Source: Methylobacterium sp. (GTDB lineage: Bacteria > Pseudomonadota > Alphaproteobacteria > Rhizobiales > Beijerinckiaceae). Taken from it: a DNA stretch of 64,000 nucleotides. A program made the position numbers and the translations under genes. A model generated the notes under the pieces. The model saw only the letters and a program-made list of their open reading frames with translations, made no database searches and was not told the DNA's origin. Shown piece after piece: positions 18,305 through 25,022 of this stretch. Location: positions 1 through 64,000 of the forward strand of contig NZ_JAQGKL010000015.1 of assembly GCF_028290105.1 (NCBI RefSeq), written 5' to 3'. The stretch's first letter is position 1. Each line of letters starts with the position of its first letter.

Positions 18305-18464
18305 GACCGCTCGTCGCCGAGAGAACTCCCAGATCGCGGGAGTTGTCTGGGCGGCACGCTGCCAAGTTTTCGGGCGGCCGTGCTATCGAAAGCCGAGCAC
18401 GTCAGCTGCGCCAACACAGGTACGAGCCGCGATCGGCACTGCCGAAAACCGGCTCGCTCGCGAT

Positions 18465-18478
18465 TTCGACATGTCGAA
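18465..18478. promoter_or_regulatory. Perfect 14-bp palindrome upstream of a secreted-protein gene
   Basis: TTCGACATGTCGAA reads the same on both strands and sits 63 bases before the ATG at 18541, in a comparatively AT-rich stretch. Its position suits an operator in the promoter region of that gene. No regulator gene is adjacent, and a chance palindrome is possible. Confidence 0.3.
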
Positions 18479-18540
18479 TGAACAAATGTTACTGGGTGTA
18501 CGTTGCCGTTCCAGTTCATAGAATTGGGAGACAACGCACC

Positions 18541-18834
18541 ATGTCGATCAAGACCTTTGCCATTGCTGGCTCGCTCGCCCTCGCCTTGACCGGATCGGCC
18601 TTCGCTCAAACCGGCGCCGGCGGTTCGACCGAGCGCAACCTGAACAACCCGGGCAGCGTGAAGAGCAACAGCGAGAAGTCCATGGAGCGCTCCGGCGGTC
18701 CCGCGGCCACGGGCTCGACCATGGCACCGGCCGGCACCTCGGGCGGCCCGAGCACCGCCACGGTCGGCGCACCGGGCGGCAGCACCGGCGGCAACGGCGA
18801 AACCGGCAGCGGCGCGGCCCCCAGCGGTAAGTAA
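18541..18834 (+). CDS. Small secreted Gly/Ser/Thr-rich protein (NNPGSV type)
   Basis: 97 residues. A Sec signal peptide MSIKTFAIAGSLALALTGSAFA is followed by a mature part with no predicted fold: NLNNPGSVKSNSEKSMERSG, then many Gly, Ser, Thr and Pro residues and a terminal AAPSGK. It shares the NNPGSV block just after the signal peptide and an AAPSG end with the protein at 41528. A GGGAG ribosome-binding site lies about 12 bases upstream of the ATG. A strong hairpin terminator follows. Function unknown; likely periplasmic or extracellular. Confidence 0.75.
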   Translation: MSIKTFAIAGSLALALTGSAFAQTGAGGSTERNLNNPGSVKSNSEKSMERSGGPAATGSTMAPAGTSGGPSTATVGAPGGSTGGNGETGSGAAPSGK

Positions 18835-18877
18835 GCCGGCCACCGTTCGAGTCACGCGGCGCGAATAACGCCCATGA

Positions 18878-18910
18878 ACAGCCCCGCGGCCTTCCGGCGC
18901 GGGGCTGTTT
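18878..18910 (+). terminator. Bidirectional 11-bp hairpin terminator
   Basis: ACAGCCCCGCG at 18878-18888 pairs perfectly with CGCGGGGCTGT at 18898-18908, followed by TTT. It lies between the convergent secreted-protein gene and the HD-domain gene, so it may serve both. Confidence 0.7.
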
Positions 18911-18928
18911 CCGTCAGCGGCCTGCGCC

Positions 18929-19423
18929 TCAGTGCCCCGTGTAACCGAGGGCCGCGGCCGCTTCATTCAGCCGCCTGAAGGCGTGGGTATAGCGCTCGCG
19001 CAGGGCTTCGCCGTCGGCCAACGTCCGCTCGGGGCAGAGGTTGTCCTCGGTGTCGGACATCTTGATCAGGATCGCGCCGAGGTCGTGCTGCGCGATCAGC
19101 CGGGAGATCCGCTCGTCGTAGGGCATCCGCTCCAGGGGCTTCGTGAGCAGCAGCACCATCGCGATCACGGGGGCCGGGAAGCCTTCGGCGCGCAACGCCA
19201 CCGGGGTGGTCGGCGTATCCTCCAGCACATCGTGCAGGATCGCCGCCTGCATCACCTGCATCGGTTCGATCGGAAGGCGGTCCACGGATTTGGCGTGGCC
19301 GGCGCGGGCCACGGCGGCGTTCGCCACACGCTCCAGGTGACGGATGTAGGGCTGCCCGCCTTTATCGATCTGCCCCGCATGGGCGATCATCGCAAAGCTG
19401 TGGGCTTCAAAGATCGATGCCAT
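18929..19423 (-). CDS. HD-domain protein, small alarmone hydrolase-like ((p)ppGpp hydrolase)
   Basis: 164 residues. The pattern HAGQIDKGGQPYIRHLERVA, AAILHDVLEDT and IKMSDTEDNL reproduces the RelA/SpoT hydrolase HD signature (first His, YixH, HDxxED, then Asp/Asn), in the short, stand-alone form found in small alarmone hydrolases and Mesh1-like proteins. No synthetase, TGS or ACT domain is present. It is predicted to hydrolyse (p)ppGpp or another nucleotide 3'-pyrophosphate, with manganese. The ATG at 19423 (MASIFEAHSF) fits the family; the frame is open to 19492 but that extension is not homologous. Convergent with the secreted gene before it. Confidence 0.82.
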   Translation of the reverse strand: MASIFEAHSFAMIAHAGQIDKGGQPYIRHLERVANAAVARAGHAKSVDRLPIEPMQVMQAAILHDVLEDTPTTPVALRAEGFPAPVIAMVLLLTKPLERMPYDERISRLIAQHDLGAILIKMSDTEDNLCPERTLADGEALRERYTHAFRRLNEAAAALGYTGH

Positions 19424-19666
19424 GCCGTGTCCGCTCGCGTGATGGGACCGCCCTCGTCCATCACTGCCCCGAATACCCGCGAGGGTAAACACGCGTCGGT
19501 CCGGAAAGGCGTCGTGCCGATGGGCACGACCGGAGCGGCGCCGGTCGCGACGATTTCGGGACGCGGCCGACCGGCAGCATTAGCCGTGCGTTAAGCCGAA
19601 CCGTCGAAATCACGGGAGAGTCGAGGGCGTTCCTTCACCTTCGGGCGTATCGCGAGGACAGTGCGT

Positions 19667-20074
19667 ATGGGTAGCGTTCCGGCGACGATGGACAATGTCG
19701 TTCCCTTCAGGCGCGCGGCCCGCCTTCCGCAGGCAGCTCCAATCGCGCCGCAGGCGAGCGTGGCGGCCCGGCGCAGCGAGCAGCGGGCGCTGATGGATGC
19801 GGTCTACGCGACCGGCAGCCTCTCGGTGGCAGCCGGCGACCGTGAGACCAAGCTGATCGCGGCTCGGCTCCAGGTCTACGGTTTCCTCCTCGTCGAGGAG
19901 ATCGCGGCGGATGGCGCCCCACGGCGCCTGCGCCCGTCGGAAGCCATCCGAGCACGGACCGACTGTCCCTGGAGACTGTCGAAGGCCAGCTACGGGGCAG
20001 GGGCGAGCCTCGCCGTCACCATCCCGGCCGTGGACGGTTTCCTGTTCGAACAGCCGGCGGGACTGCCCGCTTAA
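19667..20074 (+). CDS. Hypothetical protein of unknown function
   Basis: 135 residues starting MGSVPATMDNVVPFRRAA. The middle part is rich in Ala and Arg (EQRALMDAVYATGSLSVAAGDRETKLI), and the last third has VTIPAVDGFLFEQPAG. No motif or fold is recognised. ATG 19667 is favoured by AGGA about ten bases upstream; GTG 19661 and ATG 19688 are alternatives. It stands alone between an HD-domain gene that reads the other way and a small membrane peptide gene. Codon usage is like its neighbours. Confidence 0.5.
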   Translation: MGSVPATMDNVVPFRRAARLPQAAPIAPQASVAARRSEQRALMDAVYATGSLSVAAGDRETKLIAARLQVYGFLLVEEIAADGAPRRLRPSEAIRARTDCPWRLSKASYGAGASLAVTIPAVDGFLFEQPAGLPA

Positions 20075-20216
20075 GAGGGCGCCCGAAGTGCCGGCCCAGG
20101 CGCTGTGGCACCCGGGAGACATCGGCAATTTCCTCGCAAAGACCGGTGTCGCGGTCATCGAATTCTAAGCCGGGGCGTGAGACAAGCGAGTCTGTTCCAC
20201 GCCCGGCCACACTGCC

Positions 20217-20330
20217 ATGCTGACCGCCTCAGAAAACATCGTCATCCAGCACCGTGAGATCGTCGCCGTCCTGGCGACCTACGGGATATTTCTCACCGGC
20301 GTGATGACGGTGGCCTGGCTGATCGCCTGA
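20217..20330 (+). CDS. 37-residue single-span membrane peptide (tentative)
   Basis: An ATG at 20217 opens a 37-codon frame with a polar N-terminus (MLTASENIVIQHREIV) and a hydrophobic helix (AVLATYGIFLTGVMTVAWLIA) that runs to the stop. The layout is that of a small membrane peptide. There is no convincing ribosome-binding site, and I recognise no family, so it may be a chance frame. It lies just ahead of the stress promoter of the DUF3140 gene. Confidence 0.35.
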   Translation: MLTASENIVIQHREIVAVLATYGIFLTGVMTVAWLIA

Positions 20331-20366
20331 CCCGGCCCGAGGGTTCGGACGCTCCGTCGCGGGGCC

Positions 20367-20391
20367 GGAACCCGCCCGTTGCAAGCCCGTT
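20367..20391 (+). promoter_or_regulatory. EcfG-type general stress response promoter (GGAAC-N16-CGTT) for the DUF3140 gene
   Basis: GGAAC at 20367-20371 is followed after exactly 16 bases by CGTT at 20388-20391, matching the EcfG consensus on both elements. A start near 20398 would leave a leader of about 20 bases to the ATG at 20419. With the copy at 670-694 it is the second perfect site in the window. Confidence 0.75.
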
Positions 20392-20418
20392 CTTCGCCCG
20401 ACCGTCCGGGAGAGAACC

Positions 20419-20772
20419 ATGGCGCAACAGGCCGACGACCACGCCAAGACCTATGAGGCGTTCCGCGACGCCGTGAACATGACGGCCGCGAAGCTGGGAG
20501 CTTTTCTCGAGACCGAGGAAAGCCGTTCCGTGGGCCAGAAGGCGGAAGGCGGCGAGGCCACGGGCCACCGCGAGGGCCGGCGGATCGTCACGCTGCTGCG
20601 CACGAAGAAGTCCGACCTTACCGACGACGATTACGCGCACATGGCCAAGGTGGTCGGCTACGTCCACCGGCACCTGAAGCAGGGCGGCCCGTCGGAGACC
20701 GCCAAGGTGAAGGACTCGCCCTGGCGCCTGTCGCTGATGAACTGGGGCCACGATCCGCTGAAGGACGATTGA
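20419..20772 (+). CDS. DUF3140 family protein
   Basis: 117 residues. The family pattern is clear: AFRDAVNMTAAKLGAFLETEES at the start, GHREGRRIVTLLRTKK, then SDLTDDDYAHMAKVVGYVHRHL and WRLSLMNWGHDPLK at the end. DUF3140 proteins are small, positively charged and often annotated as DNA-binding or stress-related, but no biochemical role is established. GGGAGAG precedes the ATG. A perfect EcfG-type promoter directly upstream argues that it belongs to the general stress regulon. Full-length for the family. Confidence 0.88.
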   Translation: MAQQADDHAKTYEAFRDAVNMTAAKLGAFLETEESRSVGQKAEGGEATGHREGRRIVTLLRTKKSDLTDDDYAHMAKVVGYVHRHLKQGGPSETAKVKDSPWRLSLMNWGHDPLKDD

Positions 20773-20846
20773 GTCGAGCCGGCACGGCAAAGCCGATGCG
20801 CTGCGCGAACGGGTGCAGGCGAACCGAACGCGTCACGGATGATTAG

Positions 20847-20885
20847 AAAAACCACCGGGGCCCGCTAAAGGGGCAAACCTGGTGG
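20847..20885 (-). terminator. Terminator of tRNA-Ala, hairpin followed by T run
   Basis: On the minus strand the 3' end of the tRNA (CCACC) can pair with GGTGG, with an inner GCCC/GGGC stem around a short loop, directly followed by TTTTT (20851-20847). The hairpin uses the last bases of the tRNA itself, which is a known arrangement but also makes the assignment less certain. Confidence 0.5.
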
Positions 20886-20955
20886 AGCTGAGCGGGATCG
20901 AACCGCTGACCTCCGCAGTGCGATTGCGGCGCTCTCCCATCTGAGCTACAGCCCC
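20880..20955 (-). tRNA. tRNA-Ala (anticodon CGC)
   Basis: A complete 76-nucleotide cloverleaf on the minus strand from 20955 to 20880. The seven-base acceptor stem GGGGCTG pairs with CAGCTCC and contains G3:U70, the alanine identity pair. D-stem GCTC/GAGC, anticodon stem CCGCA/TGCGG with loop ATCGCAC (anticodon CGC, reading GCG codons), and T-stem AGCGG with TTCGATC loop are all intact. The 3' CCA is encoded. No tRNA gene of another kind was found in the window. Confidence 0.95.
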
Positions 20956-21077
20956 GTTCCGGGGTGGCGGCCTTTTAGGCTCGCGCGCGCCGACCTGTCA
21001 ATTCCAGAAATCCTGCGGCTTTGCGTGCGCGTGATGCGCCCTGCGAGCGCGGGGCCACGAGGACTTCGTTTCCGCGC

Positions 21078-21380
21078 ATGAACGCCTTCATCTGGCTCTT
21101 CGACACCGTCGTGCAGCTCTACATCTACGTCCTCATCGCCAGCGCCGTCCTGAGCTGGCTCGTGGCGTTCAACGTGGTGAACGTGCGCAATCCCATCGTG
21201 TCGCAGATCGGTGAGGTGCTCTATCGCCTGACCGAGCCGGTGCTGCGCCCGATCCGGAACATCCTGCCCAACCTCGGTGGCGTGGACCTGTCGCCGATCG
21301 TGCTGGTGCTGCTGCTCCTGTTCGCGAGCCGCCTGCTGCACGAATTCGTGCCCGTTCAGACCACCGTCTACACGCGCTGA
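21078..21380 (+). CDS. YggT family membrane protein
   Basis: 100 residues with two hydrophobic spans. The family motif is visible: MNAFIWLFDTVVQLYIYVLI, then SAVLSWLVAFNVVN, RNPIVSQIGEVLYRLTEPVLRPIR and PNLGGVDLSPIVLVLLLLFA. YggT proteins are inner-membrane proteins of uncertain role, linked to osmotic stress and to cell-shape or cell-division genes in other bacteria. The start at 21078 gives the standard length; no upstream extension is needed. Confidence 0.9.
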   Translation: MNAFIWLFDTVVQLYIYVLIASAVLSWLVAFNVVNVRNPIVSQIGEVLYRLTEPVLRPIRNILPNLGGVDLSPIVLVLLLLFASRLLHEFVPVQTTVYTR

Positions 21381-21475
21381 TCGCGAGCCGGTTCGGCGGA
21401 CCGGTCCCGGTTCGCCGCGCCAAATCCGACCACAAGAAACGTGAGCCTCAGCGCCGTTCCAGGGACGCCCGAACC

Positions 21476-22522
21476 ATGAAGACCAATCCCGGCCGCTTCT
21501 TCGAGGATTACCGCCTCGGGGAGACCATCCGCCATGCCACGCCCCGGACGGTGACGGAGGGGGATGTCGCCCTCTACACCGCACTCTACGGCCCGCGCTT
21601 CGCCGTGCAATCCTCGGATGCCTTCGCGCGCGCCATCGGCTATCCGCAGCGCCCGCTGGACGACCTGCTGACCTTCCACGTCGTCTTCGGCAAGACCGTG
21701 CCGGACATCTCGCTGAACGCGCTCGCCAATCTCGGCTACGCCGAGGGCGGCTTCCGCCGGCCGGTCTATGCGGGGGAGACCCTCTCCACGGTGTCGGAGG
21801 TCATCGGCCTCAAGGAGAGTTCGAACCGGCAGACCGGCGTGGTCTACGTGCGCTCCACCGGCTCGGATGCCGACGGCAAGACGGTGCTGAGCTATTGCCG
21901 CTGGGTGCTGGTGAAGAAGCGCGATCCCGAGGCGACCATCGCGCAGGAGCATGTGCCGACCTTCGCCAAGGTCGTGGACCCCGCCGATCTCGCCGCCGCC
22001 CTGCCGCCCCTCGATGCCGGCGCCTACGATCTCGAACTCGCCGGCTCGCCGCACCGCTTCTCCGACTACGTCGTCGGCGAGAAGATCGACCACGTCGACG
22101 GCATGACCGTGGAGGAGGCCGAGCACCAGATCGCCACGCGCCTGTTCCAGAACACCGCCAAGGTGCATTTCGACGCCTTCGCCACGAAGGACACCCGCTT
22201 CGGGCGTCGCCTGATCTATGGCGGACACGTCATCTCGCTGGCGCGTGCGCTGAGCTTCAACGGTCTGGCAAACGCCTTCGCACTCGCCGGCATCAACGCC
22301 GGGCGCCACGTCGCGCCGCTGTTTGCCGGCGACACCGTCTACGCCTGGAGCGAGGTGCTGGAGACCGCCGAACTGCCGGGCCGCACCGACATCGGTGCCC
22401 TGCGCCTGCGCACGGTCGCCACCAAGAACCAGCCCTGCGGCAACCACCCCGACAAGACCGGCGACGGCTACGATCCGTCGGTGATCCTCGACCTCGATTA
22501 CTGGGCCTTCATGCCGCGCTGA
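21476..22522 (+). CDS. meaC: Mesaconyl-CoA hydratase (MaoC/hotdog, ethylmalonyl-CoA pathway)
   Basis: 348 residues containing two MaoC-like hotdog halves. N-terminal half: NPGRFFEDYRLGETIRHATPRTVTEGDVALYTALYG, RDxxxFxxxGxR-like PLDDLLTFHVVFGKTVPDIS, and VYAGETLSTVSEVIGLKESSN. C-terminal half: SDYVVGEKIDHVDGMTVEEAEHQIATRLFQNTAKVHFDAF with the GGHVISLARALSFNGLANAF segment. This double-hotdog form is characteristic of mesaconyl-CoA hydratase, which hydrates 2-methylfumaryl-CoA (mesaconyl-CoA) to (2R,3S)-beta-methylmalyl-CoA in the ethylmalonyl-CoA pathway, used for acetyl-CoA assimilation. It is known in methylotrophs as meaC/mcd. Assigned from architecture and motif recall. Confidence 0.9.
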   Translation: MKTNPGRFFEDYRLGETIRHATPRTVTEGDVALYTALYGPRFAVQSSDAFARAIGYPQRPLDDLLTFHVVFGKTVPDISLNALANLGYAEGGFRRPVYAGETLSTVSEVIGLKESSNRQTGVVYVRSTGSDADGKTVLSYCRWVLVKKRDPEATIAQEHVPTFAKVVDPADLAAALPPLDAGAYDLELAGSPHRFSDYVVGEKIDHVDGMTVEEAEHQIATRLFQNTAKVHFDAFATKDTRFGRRLIYGGHVISLARALSFNGLANAFALAGINAGRHVAPLFAGDTVYAWSEVLETAELPGRTDIGALRLRTVATKNQPCGNHPDKTGDGYDPSVILDLDYWAFMPR

Positions 22523-22564
22523 GGGTCGCGCGCCGCCGGAACGATTCGGCGGCGCGAACGTCGG

Positions 22565-23368
22565 TCACCCACCCGAGAACAGGCCGGCCACCGCCCGCCG
22601 CAGCGGGTTGACGGGGTCGGAGAGCAGGCGAAGCGCCATCAGGCACGCGATCGTGACGAGGAGCGGCCGGATCAGCCGAGCCCCGAGCCGGATCGCCAGG
22701 CGCGATCCGACCTGCGCGCCGAGGATTGCGCCCACCGCCATCATCAGCCCGATCGGCCAGACCACGTGCCCGCTGATGGCGAAGAGCGCGAGGCTGCCGA
22801 GGTTGCTCGCCGCATTGGCGAGCTTGGTGTGCGCCGTGCCCTTGACCACCCCGAGCCCGAGCAGGGTGACGAAGCCGATCATGTAGAAGGCGCCGGCGCC
22901 CGGACCGAACACGCCGTCGTAGAAGCCGACGGCGGGGGCCCAGGTCAGGGCGAAGAGGTTCGGCGTGAACCGCGCGGCGGCGTCCTCGTTGCTCATCCGC
23001 TTGGCGGTGGCGAAGTAGATCGCGATGCCGACAAGTAGGAGCGGCACCGCCGCGTCGAGCACCGTACGCGGCAGCAGGCTGACGCAGAGGGCGCCCGCCA
23101 CCGAGGCGAGACCGGCGCTGACGGCGATCTTCCAGGCATCCGGCCAGTGGATCAGCCGGCGCCGGGCGAAGGCCAGGGTCGAGGAGACCGCACCGGCGCT
23201 GCCCTGGAGCTTGTTGGTGGCGATGGCCGACACGGGATCGAGCCCGGACAGCAGCAGAGCGGGCAGGGTCAGCAATCCGCCGCCACCCGCGATCGCATCG
23301 ACGCAGCCGGCGGCCAGCGAGACCGCGAAGAGACCCGCGATCAGGCCGATATCCACCCCGAAGATCAT
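22565..23368 (-). CDS. TSUP family (TauE/SafE) permease
   Basis: 267 residues with about eight membrane segments. Diagnostic motifs are GLFAVSLAAGCVDAIAGGGGLLTLPALL at the N-terminus and the second-half copy, with the loop ATNKLQGSAGAVSSTLAFARRR and GVVKGTAHTKLANAASNLGSLALF. TSUP permeases carry sulfite, taurine-derived sulfur compounds or small organic acids; the solute cannot be assigned from the sequence. Convergent with meaC. A GC-rich hairpin-like region lies between the two stops. Confidence 0.9.
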   Translation of the reverse strand: MIFGVDIGLIAGLFAVSLAAGCVDAIAGGGGLLTLPALLLSGLDPVSAIATNKLQGSAGAVSSTLAFARRRLIHWPDAWKIAVSAGLASVAGALCVSLLPRTVLDAAVPLLLVGIAIYFATAKRMSNEDAAARFTPNLFALTWAPAVGFYDGVFGPGAGAFYMIGFVTLLGLGVVKGTAHTKLANAASNLGSLALFAISGHVVWPIGLMMAVGAILGAQVGSRLAIRLGARLIRPLLVTIACLMALRLLSDPVNPLRRAVAGLFSGG

Positions 23369-23432
23369 CCCGTCCCCTCGTCTCGGATCCAGTGAGACCG
23401 ACTGGAGGCGGGTGCGGATGGGAGCCTGCGGC

Positions 23433-24005
23433 TCAGTTGCGGACGATGACCCGCGTGCCGACCTTGGCGCGGTCGTAGAGATCGACCACGTCCTTGTTGG
23501 TCATGCGGATGCAGCCCGACGAGACCGCGGCGCCCATGGTCTCGGGCTCGTTCGAACCGTGGATGCGGTAGAGCGAGGAGCCGAGATAGAGGGCGCGGGC
23601 GCCGAGAGGATTGTCCTGGCCGCCGGCCATGAAGCGCGGCAGATCGGGGCGGCGCGCCAGCATCTGCGACGGGGGCCGCCAATCCGGCCATTCCTTCTTC
23701 ATGGTCACGTGCTTCTCGCCGGACCACGAGAATCCCTGGCGCCCGACGCCGACGCCGTAACGCACGGCCTCGCCGCCCCCCAGCACGTAGTAGAGCCGGC
23801 GCTGGCTCGTGGAGACCACGATGGTGCCGGGCTTCTCGGAGCCTTTCCAGGCCACCGTCGCGCGCGGGATCGCCTGCTCGCGAAAGATATTCATGAAGTC
23901 GGCGATCGGCCCGCTGTCGAACGGGTTGCCGGCCAGGGCCGGCCCGGCCGAAAAGGCCAGGGCCGCCGCGAAGGCGGATGCGGCGAGAACGCGGCGCGTC
24001 TGCAT
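23433..24005 (-). CDS. L,D-transpeptidase (ErfK/YbiS/YcfS/YnhG family)
   Basis: 190 residues. A signal peptide (RRVLAASAFAAALAFSAGPALA) leads to a single YkuD catalytic domain. Key landmarks are TIVVSTSQRRLYYVLGGGEA and the active-site pattern HGSNEP followed by SSGCIRM, with catalytic Cys165. The enzyme would cross-link mDAP-mDAP or anchor lipoproteins to peptidoglycan in the periplasm. GGAGGAG precedes the ATG at 24005; an earlier start at 24113 is unlikely. No LysM module is present, unlike several paralogues in Rhizobiales. Confidence 0.93.
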   Translation of the reverse strand: MQTRRVLAASAFAAALAFSAGPALAGNPFDSGPIADFMNIFREQAIPRATVAWKGSEKPGTIVVSTSQRRLYYVLGGGEAVRYGVGVGRQGFSWSGEKHVTMKKEWPDWRPPSQMLARRPDLPRFMAGGQDNPLGARALYLGSSLYRIHGSNEPETMGAAVSSGCIRMTNKDVVDLYDRAKVGTRVIVRN

Positions 24006-24253
24006 GGTCGTCTCCTCCTGCCGAAATAGACTCGGGCGGGCGCAAAGCCCACGAAAGTCATCAGGCTGATGGTCGGGACCGGGAGCCTTGGCGAGATGGG
24101 GGAGGGCGGTCAACCAAGCCGGTCACGAAGGTCGCCGCCCTGTGTGATCCCGGCAACGCATCCGCCTCGGCGCAGAACGGCGCCGCCGCCCCGCATCAGA
24201 CACGATGCCGCAGGAACTTGTGGCGGGCATGTCGCGGCACCAGACTCTGATCC

Positions 24254-24673
24254 GTGACAAGCTTGGCAACCCACGGTCCGACGAAGGCCGTCTCTCCGGC
24301 ACGGCTCGATGCCCTGCAGGCACCGCGTGCACCGCGTGGCATTCGCCGCATCGTCGGGACGTTCCTGACCCTGCTTCTCCTCGCCTGCACCCTGCTCCCG
24401 GCATTCGACGTCGCCAGCGCCAGCCCGCGCTCCGCCGAGGTCGAGGCGGTGCTCGCGCTATCCACGCTTCCGATCGCCCCCGATACGGGCACGAACGTCT
24501 CGACACTCGCGGTCGACACGGACGACGCCCCCGCGTGGGCGGACCTGCCGCGCCCCGCCGTGCTGCTCGCCCGAAACGCCGCCGCACCCATCGCGCCGCG
24601 CTTCATCGATGGGGTCGCGACGCCGGCTGGCTCGCCTCCCGAGCGGCCCCCACGCCCGGCCGCGATCGCCTGA
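24254..24673 (+). CDS. Hypothetical protein with one membrane segment (uncertain)
   Basis: 139 residues read from a GTG start (MTSLATHGPTKAVSP). One hydrophobic stretch (IVGTFLTLLLLACTLLPAFDVASA) is followed by an Ala/Pro/Arg-rich tail with a possible signal cleavage site after ASA. No family is recognised. There is no ribosome-binding site at the GTG, and another frame on the opposite strand is open through most of the region, so it may not be real. Its position upstream of the RND operon, on the same strand, gives no clear functional hint. Confidence 0.35.
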   Translation: MTSLATHGPTKAVSPARLDALQAPRAPRGIRRIVGTFLTLLLLACTLLPAFDVASASPRSAEVEAVLALSTLPIAPDTGTNVSTLAVDTDDAPAWADLPRPAVLLARNAAAPIAPRFIDGVATPAGSPPERPPRPAAIA

Positions 24674-25022
24674 CCGGCGACGGGAGTCCCACATCCAGAC
24701 GCGTCCGCTGACAAAATCCGTCGGCGCTCACGACTGATGTCGTCGGATTGCCAAGATCGTCCCTCACTTGGGTACGGCTGCAGACATTTCTTCACGAATC
24801 GACGACACGGTTCCAGCCCTGGAACCCACGCCCGTGTGCCTTGCCACGACGCAGCCTTCGCTGACCCGCCCGGGTCGCGATGCGGGCACGTTTGCCGGCC
24901 TGGCCCATCGCTTGCCGCGAAGCCGAGTCGATGGGGAACGCAGGAATGCGGGCCAAGACAACGGCGGTGCCGGCTCGCGCGGCAAACGCCACAGACCAGA
25001 ATTTCGCAGGAGCGAAGCCATC
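24674..25022. promoter_or_regulatory. Upstream region of the RND efflux operon with two inverted repeats
   Basis: About 350 bases. A nested inverted repeat occupies 24715-24749: outer arms AATCCG and CGGATT, inner arms ACGAC and GTCGT around TGAT. A second, perfect inverted repeat occupies 24809-24826: GGTTCCAG and CTGGAACC separated by two bases. Such palindromes are usual TetR-type operator shapes upstream of RND pumps, but no regulator is encoded nearby. The rest of the spacer carries no supported gene, and AGGAGCG near 25010 is the ribosome-binding site of the adaptor gene. Confidence 0.45.

Noticed and set aside
22526-22558. GC-rich hairpin between the meaC and TSUP stops as a terminator, and the GGAAC-N16-CGTC within it as a stress promoter
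   Set aside because: There is no T run after the hairpin. The promoter-like match has a mismatch in its -10 and lies between two convergent genes with nothing downstream to drive.
24809-24826. GTTC/GAAC palindrome as a LexA box
   Set aside because: Alphaproteobacterial LexA sites are direct repeats of GTTC or GAAC spaced by seven bases; this is an inverted repeat, so only a general operator is suggested.
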